A DNA stretch of 64,000 nt from Kosakonia oryzae (GCF_001658025.2 NZ_CP014007.2:4774001-4838000); one strand, 5' to 3'. Shown: positions 29,271 to 39,186, numbered from the stretch's first letter. Numbers and translations are program-made. The notes: a model not told the origin generated them from the sequence alone.

Positions 29271-31979
29271 TTACTGCCAGCCATAGCGACGGCTGTAAAA
29301 GCCTTTCACCCACTGAGTCAGCGTCATGTAACCGGCCAGAATCGCCACCAGCCACGGGAAGTAGCCCAGCGGCAGCGCCTGCAATTGCAGGTAGCTCGCC
29401 AGCGGCGAGAACGGCAACGCAATGCCGACGCAAATCACCATCAGCGTCATGGCAATCAGCGGCCATGCGGCGCGGCTCTGGATAAACGGCACGCGACGGG
29501 TACGGATCATATGTACAATCAGCGTTTGCGACAGTAAACCAACCACAAACCAGCCAGACTGGAACAGGGTTTGCGCTTCCGGCACATTGGCTTTGAATAC
29601 CCACCACATCACGCAGAAGGTCACGATGTCGAAGATCGAACTGATCGGCCCGAAAAAGATCATAAAACGTCCGAGATCGGCCGGGTTCCAGCGCTGCGGT
29701 TTGGCAATTTGTTCGTCGTCAACGTTATCAAACGGGATCGCCACCTGTGACACATCGTACAGCAGGTTCTGAATCAGTAAGTGCAATGGCAGCATCGGCA
29801 GAAACGGCAGGAAGGCGCTCGCCACCAGCACGCTGAAGACGTTGCCGAAGTTAGAACTGGCCGTCATTTTGATGTATTTCAGCATGTTGGAGAAGGTTCG
29901 GCGCCCTTCAATAACGCCTTCTTCCAGCACCATCAGGCTCTTTTCCAGCAGGATGATATCGGCGGCTTCGCGGGCAATATCGACCGCGCTATCCACGGAA
30001 ATACCAATATCTGCCGCGCGCAGCGCCGGGGCATCGTTAATGCCGTCGCCCATAAAGCCGACCACATGCCCTTCGCGTTTTAGCAAGCGAACAATGCGCT
30101 CTTTGTGCAGCGGCGTCAGGCGGGCAAACAGCGTGATATGTTTCGCCATCTGTGCCAGCTCATCATCGCTCATATGTTCGATTTCGCTGCCGGTCAGCGC
30201 ATCGCCCACTTCCAGCCCGACTTCATGACACACTTTTGCCGCCACCAGTTCACTGTCGCCGGTAAGGATCTTAACGGTGATGCCGCTGGCTTTCAGCGCT
30301 TTCAGCGCCGGAGCGGTGGTTTCTTTCGGCGGATCGAGGAACGCAATGTAGCCTTCGAGGATCAGATCCGACTCATCCACACGCTGATAATCTCCCGTGC
30401 GCGCAGGCAGGTATTTGGTCGCCACCGCTACCACGCGCAGCCCCTGACGGTTCAGGGTGCTGGTGACGCGTTCGATGCGCCGCAGCATGGTGTCATCCAG
30501 CGGGACAATCTCGCCATTAAAGCGGACCTGCGAGCACACACTGAGAATTTCCGTCAGCGCGCCTTTGCATATCAGTTGATGCACATCCGCCTGTTGGGCA
30601 ACCACCACCGACATCCGGCGACGTTCAAAATCAAACGGGATCTCATCCACCTTGCGCCACTCGGAAGAGAGCGTCTGCGCCGCTTCCGCATCGACGCCTT
30701 CCAGCACGGCAGTATCCAGCAGGTTTTTCAGCCCGGTCTGGTAGTGGCTGTTCAGCCATGCGCTGTGCAGCACCCATTCGCTGACTTTGCCGCTGATATC
30801 AGTGTGCGTTTCCAGCACGATCTTATCCTGCGTCAGGGTACCGGTTTTGTCGGTACACAGAATATCCATCGCGCCAAAGTTCTGGATCGCATCCAGATGT
30901 TTGACGATCACTTTCTGTTTCGACAGTTTCACCGCGCCGCGTGCCAGCGTTGAGGTGACGATCATCGGCAACATTTCCGGGGTCAGGCCAACGGCAACCG
31001 AGAGGGCAAACAGCGCCGCTTCCCACCAGTCACCTTTGGTAAAACCGTTGATCAACAAAACGATCGGCGTCATCACCAGCATAAAGCGGATCAGCAGCAT
31101 GCTGACGCGGCTGATCCCTTTCTGAAAGGCGTTCGGTTCGCTTTCCTGCTCGCTGACGCGCCCGGCCAGTTGCCCGAACCAGGTGTTGCCGCCCGTGCCA
31201 ACCACCATAGCCTGCGCGGTTCCGCTCACCACATTGGTGCCCATAAAGCACAGCGTGTCGCACTCAAGCGGGTTTTTCTGCGCCGTCTGGCGGCTGATCG
31301 CCACTTTTTCTACCGGCAGCGATTCACCGGTCAGCGACGCCTGAGCCACAAACAGATCCCGCGCCTGCAAGACGCGCAGATCCGCCGGGATCATGTCGCC
31401 CGCCGCCAGCTTGACGATATCGCCCGGCACCAGTTGATCGATCGGGATCTCGCACCAGTTATTCTCGCCCTTCTCATTCACCACCCGCAGCACCGTTGCG
31501 GTGTTGCTGACCATCGCTTTCAGCGCATCCGCCGCTTTGGTAGAACGCGCTTCTTGCAGAAAGTTGAGCAGGGTGGAAATCGCCACCATCAGCGCAATCA
31601 CGCCAGCGGCGAACAGATCTTCCGAAGCATAGGAGATCACCCCAAGGCAGGTGAGCAGCAGGTTGAACGGGTTGCGGTAGCAGCTCCACAGATGAACCCA
31701 CCACGGTGACGGTTTCTGCGCCGGGATCAGGTTTTCACCGTGCGTCTCGCGCGCCTGCGCCACTTCCTGCGCGGTGAGCCCTTCCGGGTGGCTGGCAAAA
31801 GTTTCCCATAACAGCGTCGGTTCCATCGCAGCAAGCAACAGGCAGCGTTCGCCCATCGACGCGGGAATATCCTCGTGGCTGACGGTCTGTACGCCAGGCA
31901 GCGGATCGCGCTGTACCAGGCGACGCGGTAAATGGCGGTTCAGGCGAGCGAAGAGCTGCCGGGTGAAGTTTTTCAGCAT
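29271..31979 (-). CDS. mgtA: Magnesium-importing P-type ATPase MgtA
   Basis: A 902-residue P3B-type ATPase that imports Mg2+ at the expense of ATP under low-magnesium conditions. The phosphorylation motif CTDKTGTLT, the TGES actuator motif and the GDGINDAPAL hinge are present, with ten or so membrane helices and a C-terminus ending GFYSRRYGWQ as in E. coli. I prefer the ATG at 31979, seven bases after AAGGA; an ATG two codons upstream lies too close to that site. A long leader with mgtL and a PhoP-type promoter lies upstream. Confidence 0.97.
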   Translation of the reverse strand: MLKNFTRQLFARLNRHLPRRLVQRDPLPGVQTVSHEDIPASMGERCLLLAAMEPTLLWETFASHPEGLTAQEVAQARETHGENLIPAQKPSPWWVHLWSCYRNPFNLLLTCLGVISYASEDLFAAGVIALMVAISTLLNFLQEARSTKAADALKAMVSNTATVLRVVNEKGENNWCEIPIDQLVPGDIVKLAAGDMIPADLRVLQARDLFVAQASLTGESLPVEKVAISRQTAQKNPLECDTLCFMGTNVVSGTAQAMVVGTGGNTWFGQLAGRVSEQESEPNAFQKGISRVSMLLIRFMLVMTPIVLLINGFTKGDWWEAALFALSVAVGLTPEMLPMIVTSTLARGAVKLSKQKVIVKHLDAIQNFGAMDILCTDKTGTLTQDKIVLETHTDISGKVSEWVLHSAWLNSHYQTGLKNLLDTAVLEGVDAEAAQTLSSEWRKVDEIPFDFERRRMSVVVAQQADVHQLICKGALTEILSVCSQVRFNGEIVPLDDTMLRRIERVTSTLNRQGLRVVAVATKYLPARTGDYQRVDESDLILEGYIAFLDPPKETTAPALKALKASGITVKILTGDSELVAAKVCHEVGLEVGDALTGSEIEHMSDDELAQMAKHITLFARLTPLHKERIVRLLKREGHVVGFMGDGINDAPALRAADIGISVDSAVDIAREAADIILLEKSLMVLEEGVIEGRRTFSNMLKYIKMTASSNFGNVFSVLVASAFLPFLPMLPLHLLIQNLLYDVSQVAIPFDNVDDEQIAKPQRWNPADLGRFMIFFGPISSIFDIVTFCVMWWVFKANVPEAQTLFQSGWFVVGLLSQTLIVHMIRTRRVPFIQSRAAWPLIAMTLMVICVGIALPFSPLASYLQLQALPLGYFPWLVAILAGYMTLTQWVKGFYSRRYGWQ

Positions 31980-32316
31980 AGTCATATCCTTGCCCCCGCA
32001 TCACGCGGGTGCCTTCTGCACATCATCTTTCAGAGCCGATCGCGGCGGTAAACCCCTGGCACTAAGCGAGGAATTCAGTACCTTGCCGCCTCGATGCAGC
32101 ATGAATGATGGGTGTAAATTTTACGCAAGTGGCGTGGCAACACCGCGCCAGCAGGCGTTTCTGTTTGGGCAGGGACAATAACGTCGCTGCCTTACGCATC
32201 CGGTAAGGCAGCAAAAGCAGGCTTACCGGGAAACAGTTCTCCATCGCGGGAGAGGTGTGGGATCGGGATCCATCTGGCCTCCGGTAAGGGTAAGAATTGC
32301 ATTCGTAGTATTACGT
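31980..32316 (-). promoter_or_regulatory. mgtA 5' leader (Mg2+/translation-responsive)
   Basis: About 330 bases of untranslated leader between the predicted start of transcription and mgtA. It contains the mgtL ORF and, directly after its stop, the perfect hairpin GCTGCCTTAC/GTAAGGCAGC (32186-32212). In Salmonella and E. coli this leader senses Mg2+ and proline by alternative folding coupled to mgtL translation and Rho. Sequence similarity outside mgtL is low, so the mechanism is inferred from layout. Confidence 0.75.
32223..32273 (-). CDS. mgtL: mgtA leader peptide MgtL
   Basis: A 16-codon ORF, MDPDPTPLPRWRTVSR, closely like E. coli MgtL (MEPDPTPLPRRR...). The Pro-rich N-terminal codons are those at which ribosomes slow when proline or Mg2+ is limiting; the acidic DPD start may also destabilise the ribosome. 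It begins about 43 bases after the predicted transcription start, behind GGAGG, and is followed at once by a strong hairpin. Confidence 0.92.
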   Translation of the reverse strand: MDPDPTPLPRWRTVSR

Positions 32317-32322
32317 GGCGGT

Positions 32323-32357
32323 ATCATAGCTCCGCTGAATTAAACCAAACGTATACG
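32323..32357 (-). promoter_or_regulatory. PhoP-dependent promoter of mgtA
   Basis: On the minus strand a PhoP-type direct repeat, CGTATA-N5-GGTTTA (32341-32357), is followed after 12 bases by TATGAT (32323-32328) as the -10 element. This spacing is that of PhoP-activated promoters. The upstream half is imperfect (four of six matches). Confidence 0.75.
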
Positions 32358-32476
32358 CAACGATATTTAGCCGCACAAAGTGCATAAACCAGACTTTGCT
32401 CATTGCTGAGCGGTTGGAACCTGAACGAAACTCCTCTATTCTGCAATCCGCCTTAATAAGGAACAGGACAGGACGC

Positions 32477-33424
32477 ATGCAAAACCGGCTGACAATCAAA
32501 GACATTGCGCGTTTAAGCGGAGTGGGGAAATCCACCGTTTCCCGCGTGCTGAATAATGAAAGCGGCGTAAGCCAGCGGACGCGCGAAAAAGTGGAGGCCA
32601 TCGTCAATCAACACGGCTTCTCCCCTTCCCGTTCCGCACGTGCCATGCGCGGGCAAAGCGACAAAGTGGTGGCGATTATCGTCTCGCGTCTCGATTCCCT
32701 GTCGGAAAACCTTGCGGTGCAGACCATGCTTCCCGCCTTCTACGAACAGGGTTACGACCCAATCATGATGGAGAGCCAGTTTTCGCCGGAACTGGTCGGC
32801 GAGCATTTGCAGATGCTGAGCCACCGCAATATCGACGGCGTCGTGCTGTTTGGTTTTACCGGCATTACCGAAGAGCTGCTGGCCTCCTGGCAGTCGTCGT
32901 TGGTGCTGCTGGCGCGCGATGCGAACGGTTTTTCTTCGGTTTGTTATGACGACGAGGGCGCCATAGAATTATTGATGGAAAAACTCTACGCTCAGGGCCA
33001 TCGCCATATCAGCTTTATCGGCGTGCCGCACAGCGATGTCACGACCGGCAAACGCCGCCACGATGCTTATCTGGCATGCTGCCAGCAATACCAGCTTGAA
33101 CCACTCTCCGTGTTGCCAGGTCTTGCCATGAAGCAGGGTTACGACCACGTTGCTGAAGTGCTGACGCCACAAACCACCGCGCTACTGTGCGCTACCGATA
33201 CGCTGGCGCTGGGTGCCAGCAAATATTTGCAGCAACAGCGCATCGAAAACCTGCAGCTTGCAAGCGTAGGTAATACGCCATTGATGAAGTTCCTGCATCC
33301 GGAAATTGTTACCGTCGATCCCGGCTATGCTCAGGCTGGCCGCCAGGCCGCTGCCCAGTTAATAGAACAAGTTAATGGTCGCGCTGATTTACGGCAAATT
33401 GTGATCCCCGCCAAACTCGCCTGA
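32477..33424 (+). CDS. treR: Trehalose operon repressor TreR
   Basis: A 315-residue LacI-family repressor that in E. coli responds to trehalose 6-phosphate and controls treBC. The start MQNRLTIKDIARLSGVGKST matches the family; the 27 codons upstream are not conserved. The N-terminal helix-turn-helix (VGKSTVSRVLNNESGVSQRT) and the hinge (SPSRSARAMRGQ) precede the periplasmic-binding-protein-like effector domain. It is transcribed in the same direction as treB but from its own promoter. Confidence 0.96.
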   Translation: MQNRLTIKDIARLSGVGKSTVSRVLNNESGVSQRTREKVEAIVNQHGFSPSRSARAMRGQSDKVVAIIVSRLDSLSENLAVQTMLPAFYEQGYDPIMMESQFSPELVGEHLQMLSHRNIDGVVLFGFTGITEELLASWQSSLVLLARDANGFSSVCYDDEGAIELLMEKLYAQGHRHISFIGVPHSDVTTGKRRHDAYLACCQQYQLEPLSVLPGLAMKQGYDHVAEVLTPQTTALLCATDTLALGASKYLQQQRIENLQLASVGNTPLMKFLHPEIVTVDPGYAQAGRQAAAQLIEQVNGRADLRQIVIPAKLA

Positions 33425-33442
33425 TTGTGCCGTACGGTTTAT

Positions 33443-33474
33443 TGTGATCCTCGCCCGATTTCGGGAACGTTCCC
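33443..33474 (+). promoter_or_regulatory. treB operator (TreR) and CRP half-site
   Basis: GGGAACGTTCCC (33463-33474) is a perfect 12-base palindrome with the CG centre typical of LacI-family operators, 75 bases before treB, and matches the E. coli TreR site as I recall it. TGTGA at 33443-33447 is a CRP half-site; its partner half is poor. Confidence 0.8.
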
Positions 33475-33549
33475 ATTTTTTATTTTTTTGCTTCTGGTTA
33501 CGCTTTGCTCCGGTCATTACGCATCATTTCTCCTTCGAGAGGCACCTTG

Positions 33550-34968
33550 ATGGGCAAAGTAAATCAATCAGATATTGAGAAGTTAATCGCACTGGTGGGC
33601 GGACGCGAAAACATCGCGACTGTCAGCCACTGTATTACGCGGTTACGCTTCGTGTTGAACAATCCGGCAGCGGCCAACCCGCAAGAGATTGAGCAGTTGC
33701 CGATGGTTAAAGGCTGTTTCACCAATGCCGGACAGTTTCAGGTGGTGATCGGCACCAACGTCGGCGACTACTATCAGGCGCTGCGCGAAGCCACCGGTCT
33801 GGCGCATGCTGATAAAGAGCAGGCCAAGCTGGCGGCGCGGCAAAATATGAAATGGCATGAGCGCCTGATCTCCCATTTCGCCGAGATCTTTTTCCCGCTG
33901 CTCCCGGCGCTGATCAGCGGAGGCCTGGTTCTCGGCTTTCGTAACGTGATCGGCGATGTGCCAATGAGCAATGGCCAGACGCTGGCGCAGATGTTTCCGT
34001 CGCTGAAAACGGTCTATGACTTCCTGTGGCTGATTGGCGAGGCGATCTTCTTCTATCTGCCGGTCGGCATCTGCTGGTCAGCGGTGCGCAAAATGGGCGG
34101 AACGCCGATCCTCGGGATCGTACTGGGCATCACGCTGGTATCTCCACAGCTGATGAATGCCTATCTGCTGGGTTCGCAAACGCCGGAAGCATGGAATTTC
34201 GGCCTGTTTACCATCGCCAAAGTCGGTTATCAGGCGCAGGTTATCCCGGCGCTGCTGGCGGGTCTGATGCTGGGCGTGATTGAAACGCGCTTAAAACGTC
34301 TGGTGCCGGATTACCTCTATCTGGTGGTTGTACCGGTCTGTTCGTTAATCCTGGCGGTGTTCCTCGCCCACGCCTTTATCGGCCCGTTCGGCCGCATGAT
34401 TGGCGATGGTGTGGCGTATACGGTTCGTCATCTGATGACTGGCAGCTTTGCCCCGATTGGCGCGGCGCTGTTTGGTTTTCTCTATGCGCCGCTGGTCATC
34501 ACTGGCGTACATCAAACCACGCTGGCGATCGATATGCAGATGATCCAGAGCATGGGTGGCACGCCGGTATGGCCGCTGATTGCGCTCTCCAATATCTCTC
34601 AGGGGGCGGCAGTGGTCGGTATCATCATCGCCAGCCGTAAACAAAATGAACGCGAGGTCTCCGTGCCTGCCGCCATCTCCGCCTTTCTGGGCGTCACCGA
34701 ACCCGCGATGTACGGCATTAATCTGAAGTACCGCTTCCCGATGCTGTGCGCCATGGTTGGCTCCGGCTTAGCCGGGCTGCTGTGCGGTCTGAACGGGGTA
34801 ATGGCGAACGGTATCGGCGTCGGCGGTTTGCCGGGCATTCTCTCCATTCAACCCTCCTACTGGCAGGTCTATATGCTTGCGATGGTCATCGCCGTGGTGA
34901 TCCCTGTTGCCCTCACTTCCTTTGTTTATCAGCGCAAGTTCCGTCAAGGCACTTTGCAGATTGTGTAA
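33550..34968 (+). CDS. treB: PTS trehalose-specific EIIBC component TreB
   Basis: A 472-residue PTS permease that imports trehalose as trehalose 6-phosphate, using the glucose EIIA. The EIIB domain occupies residues about 1-90, with the phosphorylated Cys28 in SHCITRLRF. The EIIC domain has about ten membrane segments and the conserved GVHQTTLAIDMQ and GVTEPAMYGINLKYRFP motifs. The ATG at 33550 is chosen by alignment with E. coli and the nearby AGAGG. Confidence 0.97.
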   Translation: MGKVNQSDIEKLIALVGGRENIATVSHCITRLRFVLNNPAAANPQEIEQLPMVKGCFTNAGQFQVVIGTNVGDYYQALREATGLAHADKEQAKLAARQNMKWHERLISHFAEIFFPLLPALISGGLVLGFRNVIGDVPMSNGQTLAQMFPSLKTVYDFLWLIGEAIFFYLPVGICWSAVRKMGGTPILGIVLGITLVSPQLMNAYLLGSQTPEAWNFGLFTIAKVGYQAQVIPALLAGLMLGVIETRLKRLVPDYLYLVVVPVCSLILAVFLAHAFIGPFGRMIGDGVAYTVRHLMTGSFAPIGAALFGFLYAPLVITGVHQTTLAIDMQMIQSMGGTPVWPLIALSNISQGAAVVGIIIASRKQNEREVSVPAAISAFLGVTEPAMYGINLKYRFPMLCAMVGSGLAGLLCGLNGVMANGIGVGGLPGILSIQPSYWQVYMLAMVIAVVIPVALTSFVYQRKFRQGTLQIV

Positions 34969-35014
34969 TGTTTGGGGCGCGTTTGCGCCCCCCTTTGTTT
35001 TCGCAGGAATCGTT

Positions 35015-36670
35015 ATGAATACCCTTCCCCACTGGTGGCAAAACGGCGTCATTTATCAGATTTACCCAAAAAGTTTTCAGGACTCGACCGGCAGCGGTAC
35101 CGGTGATTTACGCGGCGTTATCGCCCGCCTCGACTATTTGCAAACCCTGGGTGTGGATGCCATCTGGCTGACACCGTTCTACATTTCCCCACAGATCGAT
35201 AACGGTTATGACGTAGCGAATTACACCGCTATTGACCCCGCTTACGGTACGCTGGAAGACTTTGACGAACTGGTCGCGCAGGCGCACCAACGCGGAATCC
35301 GCCTGATTCTGGATATGGTGTTCAATCACACCTCAACGCAGCACGCCTGGTTTCAGGAGGCGCAGGATCCCGCCAGCCCTTACCGCAATTTTTATATCTG
35401 GCGCGACAGCGAACCAGACATCCCGCCAAACAACTGGCGTTCCAAATTCGGCGGCAGCGCATGGCGCTGGCACAGCCAGAGCGGCCAGTACTATTTGCAC
35501 CTTTTTGCGCCGGAGCAGGCCGATCTCAACTGGGAAAACCCGGCGGTCCGCGACGCATTAAAAGAGGTCTGCGCTTTCTGGGCGGATCGCGGCGTTGACG
35601 GTTTACGTCTCGATGTCATCAACTTAATCTCCAAAGAGCAGGATTTCCCCGACGATCACGACGGGGATGGACGATGCTTTTATACTGATGGCCCGCGAGC
35701 GCATGAATTTCTGCAGGAGATGAGCCGCGAGGTTTTCCAGCCGCGCGAACTGATGACGGTGGGTGAAATGTCCTCTACCTCACTGGCGAACTGTAAGCGC
35801 TATGGCGCGCTGGATGGCAGTGAACTGTCGATGACTTTTAATTTTCACCACCTGAAGGTGGACTACCCCAACGGCGAAAAATGGGTTCTCGCCCGTCCGG
35901 ATTATGCGGCGCTGAAAGCGCTGTTCCGCCACTGGCAACAAGGGATGCATAACGTTGCATGGAATGCGCTGTTCTGGTGTAACCACGATCAGCCGCGCAT
36001 TGCATCACGCTTTGGCGATGAAGGCACGCTGCGCGTTCCGGCCGCCAAAATGCTGGCGATGATTTTGCACGGCATGCAGGGCACGCCCTATATCTATCAG
36101 GGTGAAGAGATTGGCATGACCAACCCGCACTTTTCCCGCATTACCGATTACCGCGATGTCGAAAGCCACAATATGTTTGCTGAGCAGCGCGCCGCCGGAC
36201 GCGATCCGGAAGAACTGCTGGCGATTCTGGCCAGTAAATCCCGCGACAACAGCCGTACGCCGATGCAGTGGAGCGCCCGCCCAAATGCCGGCTTCACCAC
36301 TGGCGAGCCGTGGATTGGCCTGTGCGACAACTACCGTGAAATCAACGTTGAGAAGTCTATCAGCGATCCGGACTCGGTGTTTTATACCTACCAGAAGCTA
36401 ATCCGTTTGCGTAAAACGCTGCCGCTGCTCACCTGGGGCGATTACCAGGATCTGCTGCCTACACATCAGTACCTGTGGTGCTACCGCCGCCAGTGGCAGG
36501 GCGAAACGCTGCTGGTTATTGCAAATCTGAGCAGCACTTTTCAGCCGTGGCATCCGGAAGAGATGCCCGGCGACTGGCAGGTTGTGATCAGCAACTATGC
36601 CGAAATCTCCGCAAAACCTGGCGACATGGTGCTTCGTCCGTTCGAAGCTGTGTGGTGGCGACAGCCATAG
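35015..36670 (+). CDS. treC: Trehalose-6-phosphate hydrolase TreC
   Basis: A 551-residue GH13 enzyme that hydrolyses trehalose 6-phosphate to glucose and glucose 6-phosphate in the cytosol. The start MNTLPHWWQNGVIYQIYPKS follows AGGAA. Catalytic residues are visible as Asp in DGLRLDVINL, Glu in VGEMSS and Asp in NHDQPR. It lies 46 bases after treB in the same operon and ends in a terminator. Confidence 0.97.
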   Translation: MNTLPHWWQNGVIYQIYPKSFQDSTGSGTGDLRGVIARLDYLQTLGVDAIWLTPFYISPQIDNGYDVANYTAIDPAYGTLEDFDELVAQAHQRGIRLILDMVFNHTSTQHAWFQEAQDPASPYRNFYIWRDSEPDIPPNNWRSKFGGSAWRWHSQSGQYYLHLFAPEQADLNWENPAVRDALKEVCAFWADRGVDGLRLDVINLISKEQDFPDDHDGDGRCFYTDGPRAHEFLQEMSREVFQPRELMTVGEMSSTSLANCKRYGALDGSELSMTFNFHHLKVDYPNGEKWVLARPDYAALKALFRHWQQGMHNVAWNALFWCNHDQPRIASRFGDEGTLRVPAAKMLAMILHGMQGTPYIYQGEEIGMTNPHFSRITDYRDVESHNMFAEQRAAGRDPEELLAILASKSRDNSRTPMQWSARPNAGFTTGEPWIGLCDNYREINVEKSISDPDSVFYTYQKLIRLRKTLPLLTWGDYQDLLPTHQYLWCYRRQWQGETLLVIANLSSTFQPWHPEEMPGDWQVVISNYAEISAKPGDMVLRPFEAVWWRQP

Positions 36671-36694
36671 ATTTCTTCGACTAAACGCAAACAC

Positions 36695-36721
36695 AACAGC
36701 AGGCATAAGCCTGCTGTTTTT
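36695..36721 (+). terminator. Rho-independent terminator of treBC
   Basis: AACAGCAGGC pairs with GCCTGCTGTT around ATAA and runs into a T tract, 25 bases after the treC stop codon. Confidence 0.93.
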
Positions 36722-36833
36722 GTTGGATTTTTAGTCAAAATGAGAACGCTAAAATTTACATTCCGCCCGGGTGCCCGTCCTCTGTGCTATCAAATTTTTA
36801 CTTTGTCCTGAGTCAATAAAAACGCAAACATGT

Positions 36834-36847
36834 TTGATGCAAATCAC
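36834..36847 (+). promoter_or_regulatory. FNR site upstream of nrdD
   Basis: TTGAT-GCAA-ATCAC differs from the FNR consensus TTGAT-N4-ATCAA at one base. It lies about 200 bases before nrdD, fitting anaerobic induction of the class III ribonucleotide reductase. Confidence 0.88.
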
Positions 36848-36890
36848 TATATATAGAAATTAGAATGCTCTCCGGCCCAATATCTTGTAT
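36844..36890 (+). promoter_or_regulatory. Pair of NrdR boxes upstream of nrdD
   Basis: Two matches to the NrdR palindrome ACAC-W-ATATAT-W-GTGT are present, at 36844-36859 (centre CTATATATAG) and 36875-36890 (centre CAATATCTTG). Their centres are 31 bases apart, three helical turns, the usual NrdR spacing. They overlap and follow the FNR site. Confidence 0.82.
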
Positions 36891-37050
36891 TTTCCGTCTA
36901 CTATTCAAACAAGTCGTCCCGACGGGAAATTATACACGCTGTGGATAACACGGGCCAAGACAAGACAAACTCATTGGTTTTAGTGATGAATAGCTAAGCC
37001 ATTAGTGCGTCTTCCATTGTGGATAACCTGTTTTTTAAAATGGAGTAATC

Positions 37051-39186
37051 ATGACACCGCATGTGATGAAACGAGATGGCTGTAAAGTGCCTTTCAAATC
37101 AGAGCGCATTCAAGAAGCGATTTTGCGTGCAGCTAAAGCAGCGGGAGTCGATGACGCAGATTATTGCGCCACCGTCGCAGACGTAATCAGTCGTCAAATG
37201 CAGGATCGATCGCAGGTTGACATCAGCGAGATCCAGACGGCCGTTGAAAACCAGTTGATGTCCGGGCCGTACAAACAGCTGGCGCGCGCCTATATCGAAT
37301 ATCGCCACGATCGCGATATTGCGCGTGAAAAACGCGGCCGCCTGAACCAGGATATTCGCGGGCTTGTCGAGCAGACCAACTCGGCGCTGCTGAACGAGAA
37401 CGCCAACAAAGACAGTAAAGTGATCCCGACGCAGCGCGACTTGCTGGCGGGGATTGTAGCCAAACACTATGCCCGTCAGCACTTGCTGCCGCGCGATGTG
37501 GTGCTGGCCCACGAACGTGGCGAAATTCATTATCACGATCTGGATTACTCGCCGTTCTTTCCGATGTTCAACTGCATGCTGATCGATCTGAAAGGCATGC
37601 TGACGCACGGCTTTAAAATGGGTAACGCGGAGATCGAACCGCCGAAATCGATCTCGACCGCGACCGCCGTCACCGCGCAGATCATCGCTCAGGTCGCCAG
37701 CCATATTTACGGCGGCACCACCATTAACCGTATCGATGAAGTGCTGGCGCCGTTTGTCACCGCCAGCTTCGAAAAACATCGCAAGGTAGCAGAAGAGTGG
37801 CAGATTCCGGACGCCGACGGCTACGCCCACAGTCGTACCGAGAAAGAGTGTTACGACGCGTTCCAGTCGCTGGAATATGAAGTCAACACGCTGCATACCG
37901 CCAACGGTCAGACGCCGTTCGTCACCTTTGGCTTCGGCCTGGGTACCAGCTGGGAATCCCGTCTGATCCAGCAATCTATTCTGCGTAACCGTATTGCCGG
38001 TTTGGGTAAAAACCGCAAAACCGCCGTGTTCCCGAAACTGGTGTTCGCCATCCGTGACGGTCTGAATCATAAGTTTGACGATCCGAATTATGACATCAAG
38101 CAGCTGGCGCTGGAGTGCGCAAGCAAGCGTATGTATCCGGATATTCTGAACTACGATCAAGTGGTTAAGGTCACCGGCTCGTTCAAAACGCCGATGGGCT
38201 GCCGCAGCTTCCTCGGCGTTTATGAAGAGAACGGCGAGCAGATCCACGACGGACGTAACAACCTGGGCGTTATCAGTCTGAACCTGCCGCGCATCGCGCT
38301 GGAAGCGAAAGGCAACGAAGCGGCGTTCTGGAAACTGCTCGACAGCCGCCTGGAACTGGCGCGTAAAGCGCTAATGACCCGTATCGCCCGTCTGGAAGGC
38401 GTGAAAGCGCGCGTAGCGCCGATCCTTTATATGGAAGGCGCATGCGGCGTACGTCTGAAAGCGGACGATGATATTTCCTCGATTTTCAAAAATGGCCGCG
38501 CGTCAATTTCGCTGGGCTATATCGGCATTCACGAAACCATCAACGCGCTCTTCGGCAATAAGCATATTTACGACAGCGAAGCGCTGCGGGCAAAAGGGGT
38601 GGCGATTGTTGAACGCCTGCGCCAGGCGGTCGATCAGTGGAAAGAAGAGACCGGCTACGGCTTCAGCCTCTACAGTACGCCGAGCGAGAACCTGTGCGAT
38701 CGCTTCTGCCGCCTTGATACCGCTGAGTTTGGCGTCGTGGATGGGGTAACCGACAAAGGCTATTACACCAACAGCTTCCACCTCGACGTCGAGAAAAAGG
38801 TTAACCCGTACGACAAGATCGATTTCGAAGCGCCGTATCCGCCTTTGGCCAGCGGCGGTTTTATCTGCTACGGCGAGTATCCGAACATTCAGCACAACCT
38901 GCGGGCGCTGGAAGATGTCTGGGATTACAGCTATCAGCATGTGCCGTACTACGGCACCAATACGCCCATTGATGAGTGTTATGAGTGCGGTTTTACCGGC
39001 GAGTTCGAGTGCACCAGTAAAGGCTTCACCTGCCCGAAATGCGGCAACCACGACGCCGCGCGCGTTTCGGTCACGCGCCGCGTTTGCGGTTATCTTGGCA
39101 GCCCGGATGCGCGTCCGTTTAACGCCGGTAAACAGGAAGAAGTTAAACGCCGCGTGAAACACCTCGGTAACGGGCAACTCGGTTAA
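37051..39186 (+). CDS. nrdD: Anaerobic ribonucleoside-triphosphate reductase NrdD
   Basis: A 711-residue class III ribonucleotide reductase that makes dNTPs from NTPs without oxygen, using a glycyl radical installed by NrdG. The N-terminal ATP-cone runs to about residue 95 (MKRDGCKVPFKSERIQEAIL). The C-terminal zinc site has CYECG and CPKCG. The radical glycine lies in RRVCGYLGSP near residue 680, with the usual tail to the end. Length is one residue short of the E. coli protein. FNR and NrdR sites lie upstream. Confidence 0.98.
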   Translation: MTPHVMKRDGCKVPFKSERIQEAILRAAKAAGVDDADYCATVADVISRQMQDRSQVDISEIQTAVENQLMSGPYKQLARAYIEYRHDRDIAREKRGRLNQDIRGLVEQTNSALLNENANKDSKVIPTQRDLLAGIVAKHYARQHLLPRDVVLAHERGEIHYHDLDYSPFFPMFNCMLIDLKGMLTHGFKMGNAEIEPPKSISTATAVTAQIIAQVASHIYGGTTINRIDEVLAPFVTASFEKHRKVAEEWQIPDADGYAHSRTEKECYDAFQSLEYEVNTLHTANGQTPFVTFGFGLGTSWESRLIQQSILRNRIAGLGKNRKTAVFPKLVFAIRDGLNHKFDDPNYDIKQLALECASKRMYPDILNYDQVVKVTGSFKTPMGCRSFLGVYEENGEQIHDGRNNLGVISLNLPRIALEAKGNEAAFWKLLDSRLELARKALMTRIARLEGVKARVAPILYMEGACGVRLKADDDISSIFKNGRASISLGYIGIHETINALFGNKHIYDSEALRAKGVAIVERLRQAVDQWKEETGYGFSLYSTPSENLCDRFCRLDTAEFGVVDGVTDKGYYTNSFHLDVEKKVNPYDKIDFEAPYPPLASGGFICYGEYPNIQHNLRALEDVWDYSYQHVPYYGTNTPIDECYECGFTGEFECTSKGFTCPKCGNHDAARVSVTRRVCGYLGSPDARPFNAGKQEEVKRRVKHLGNGQLG

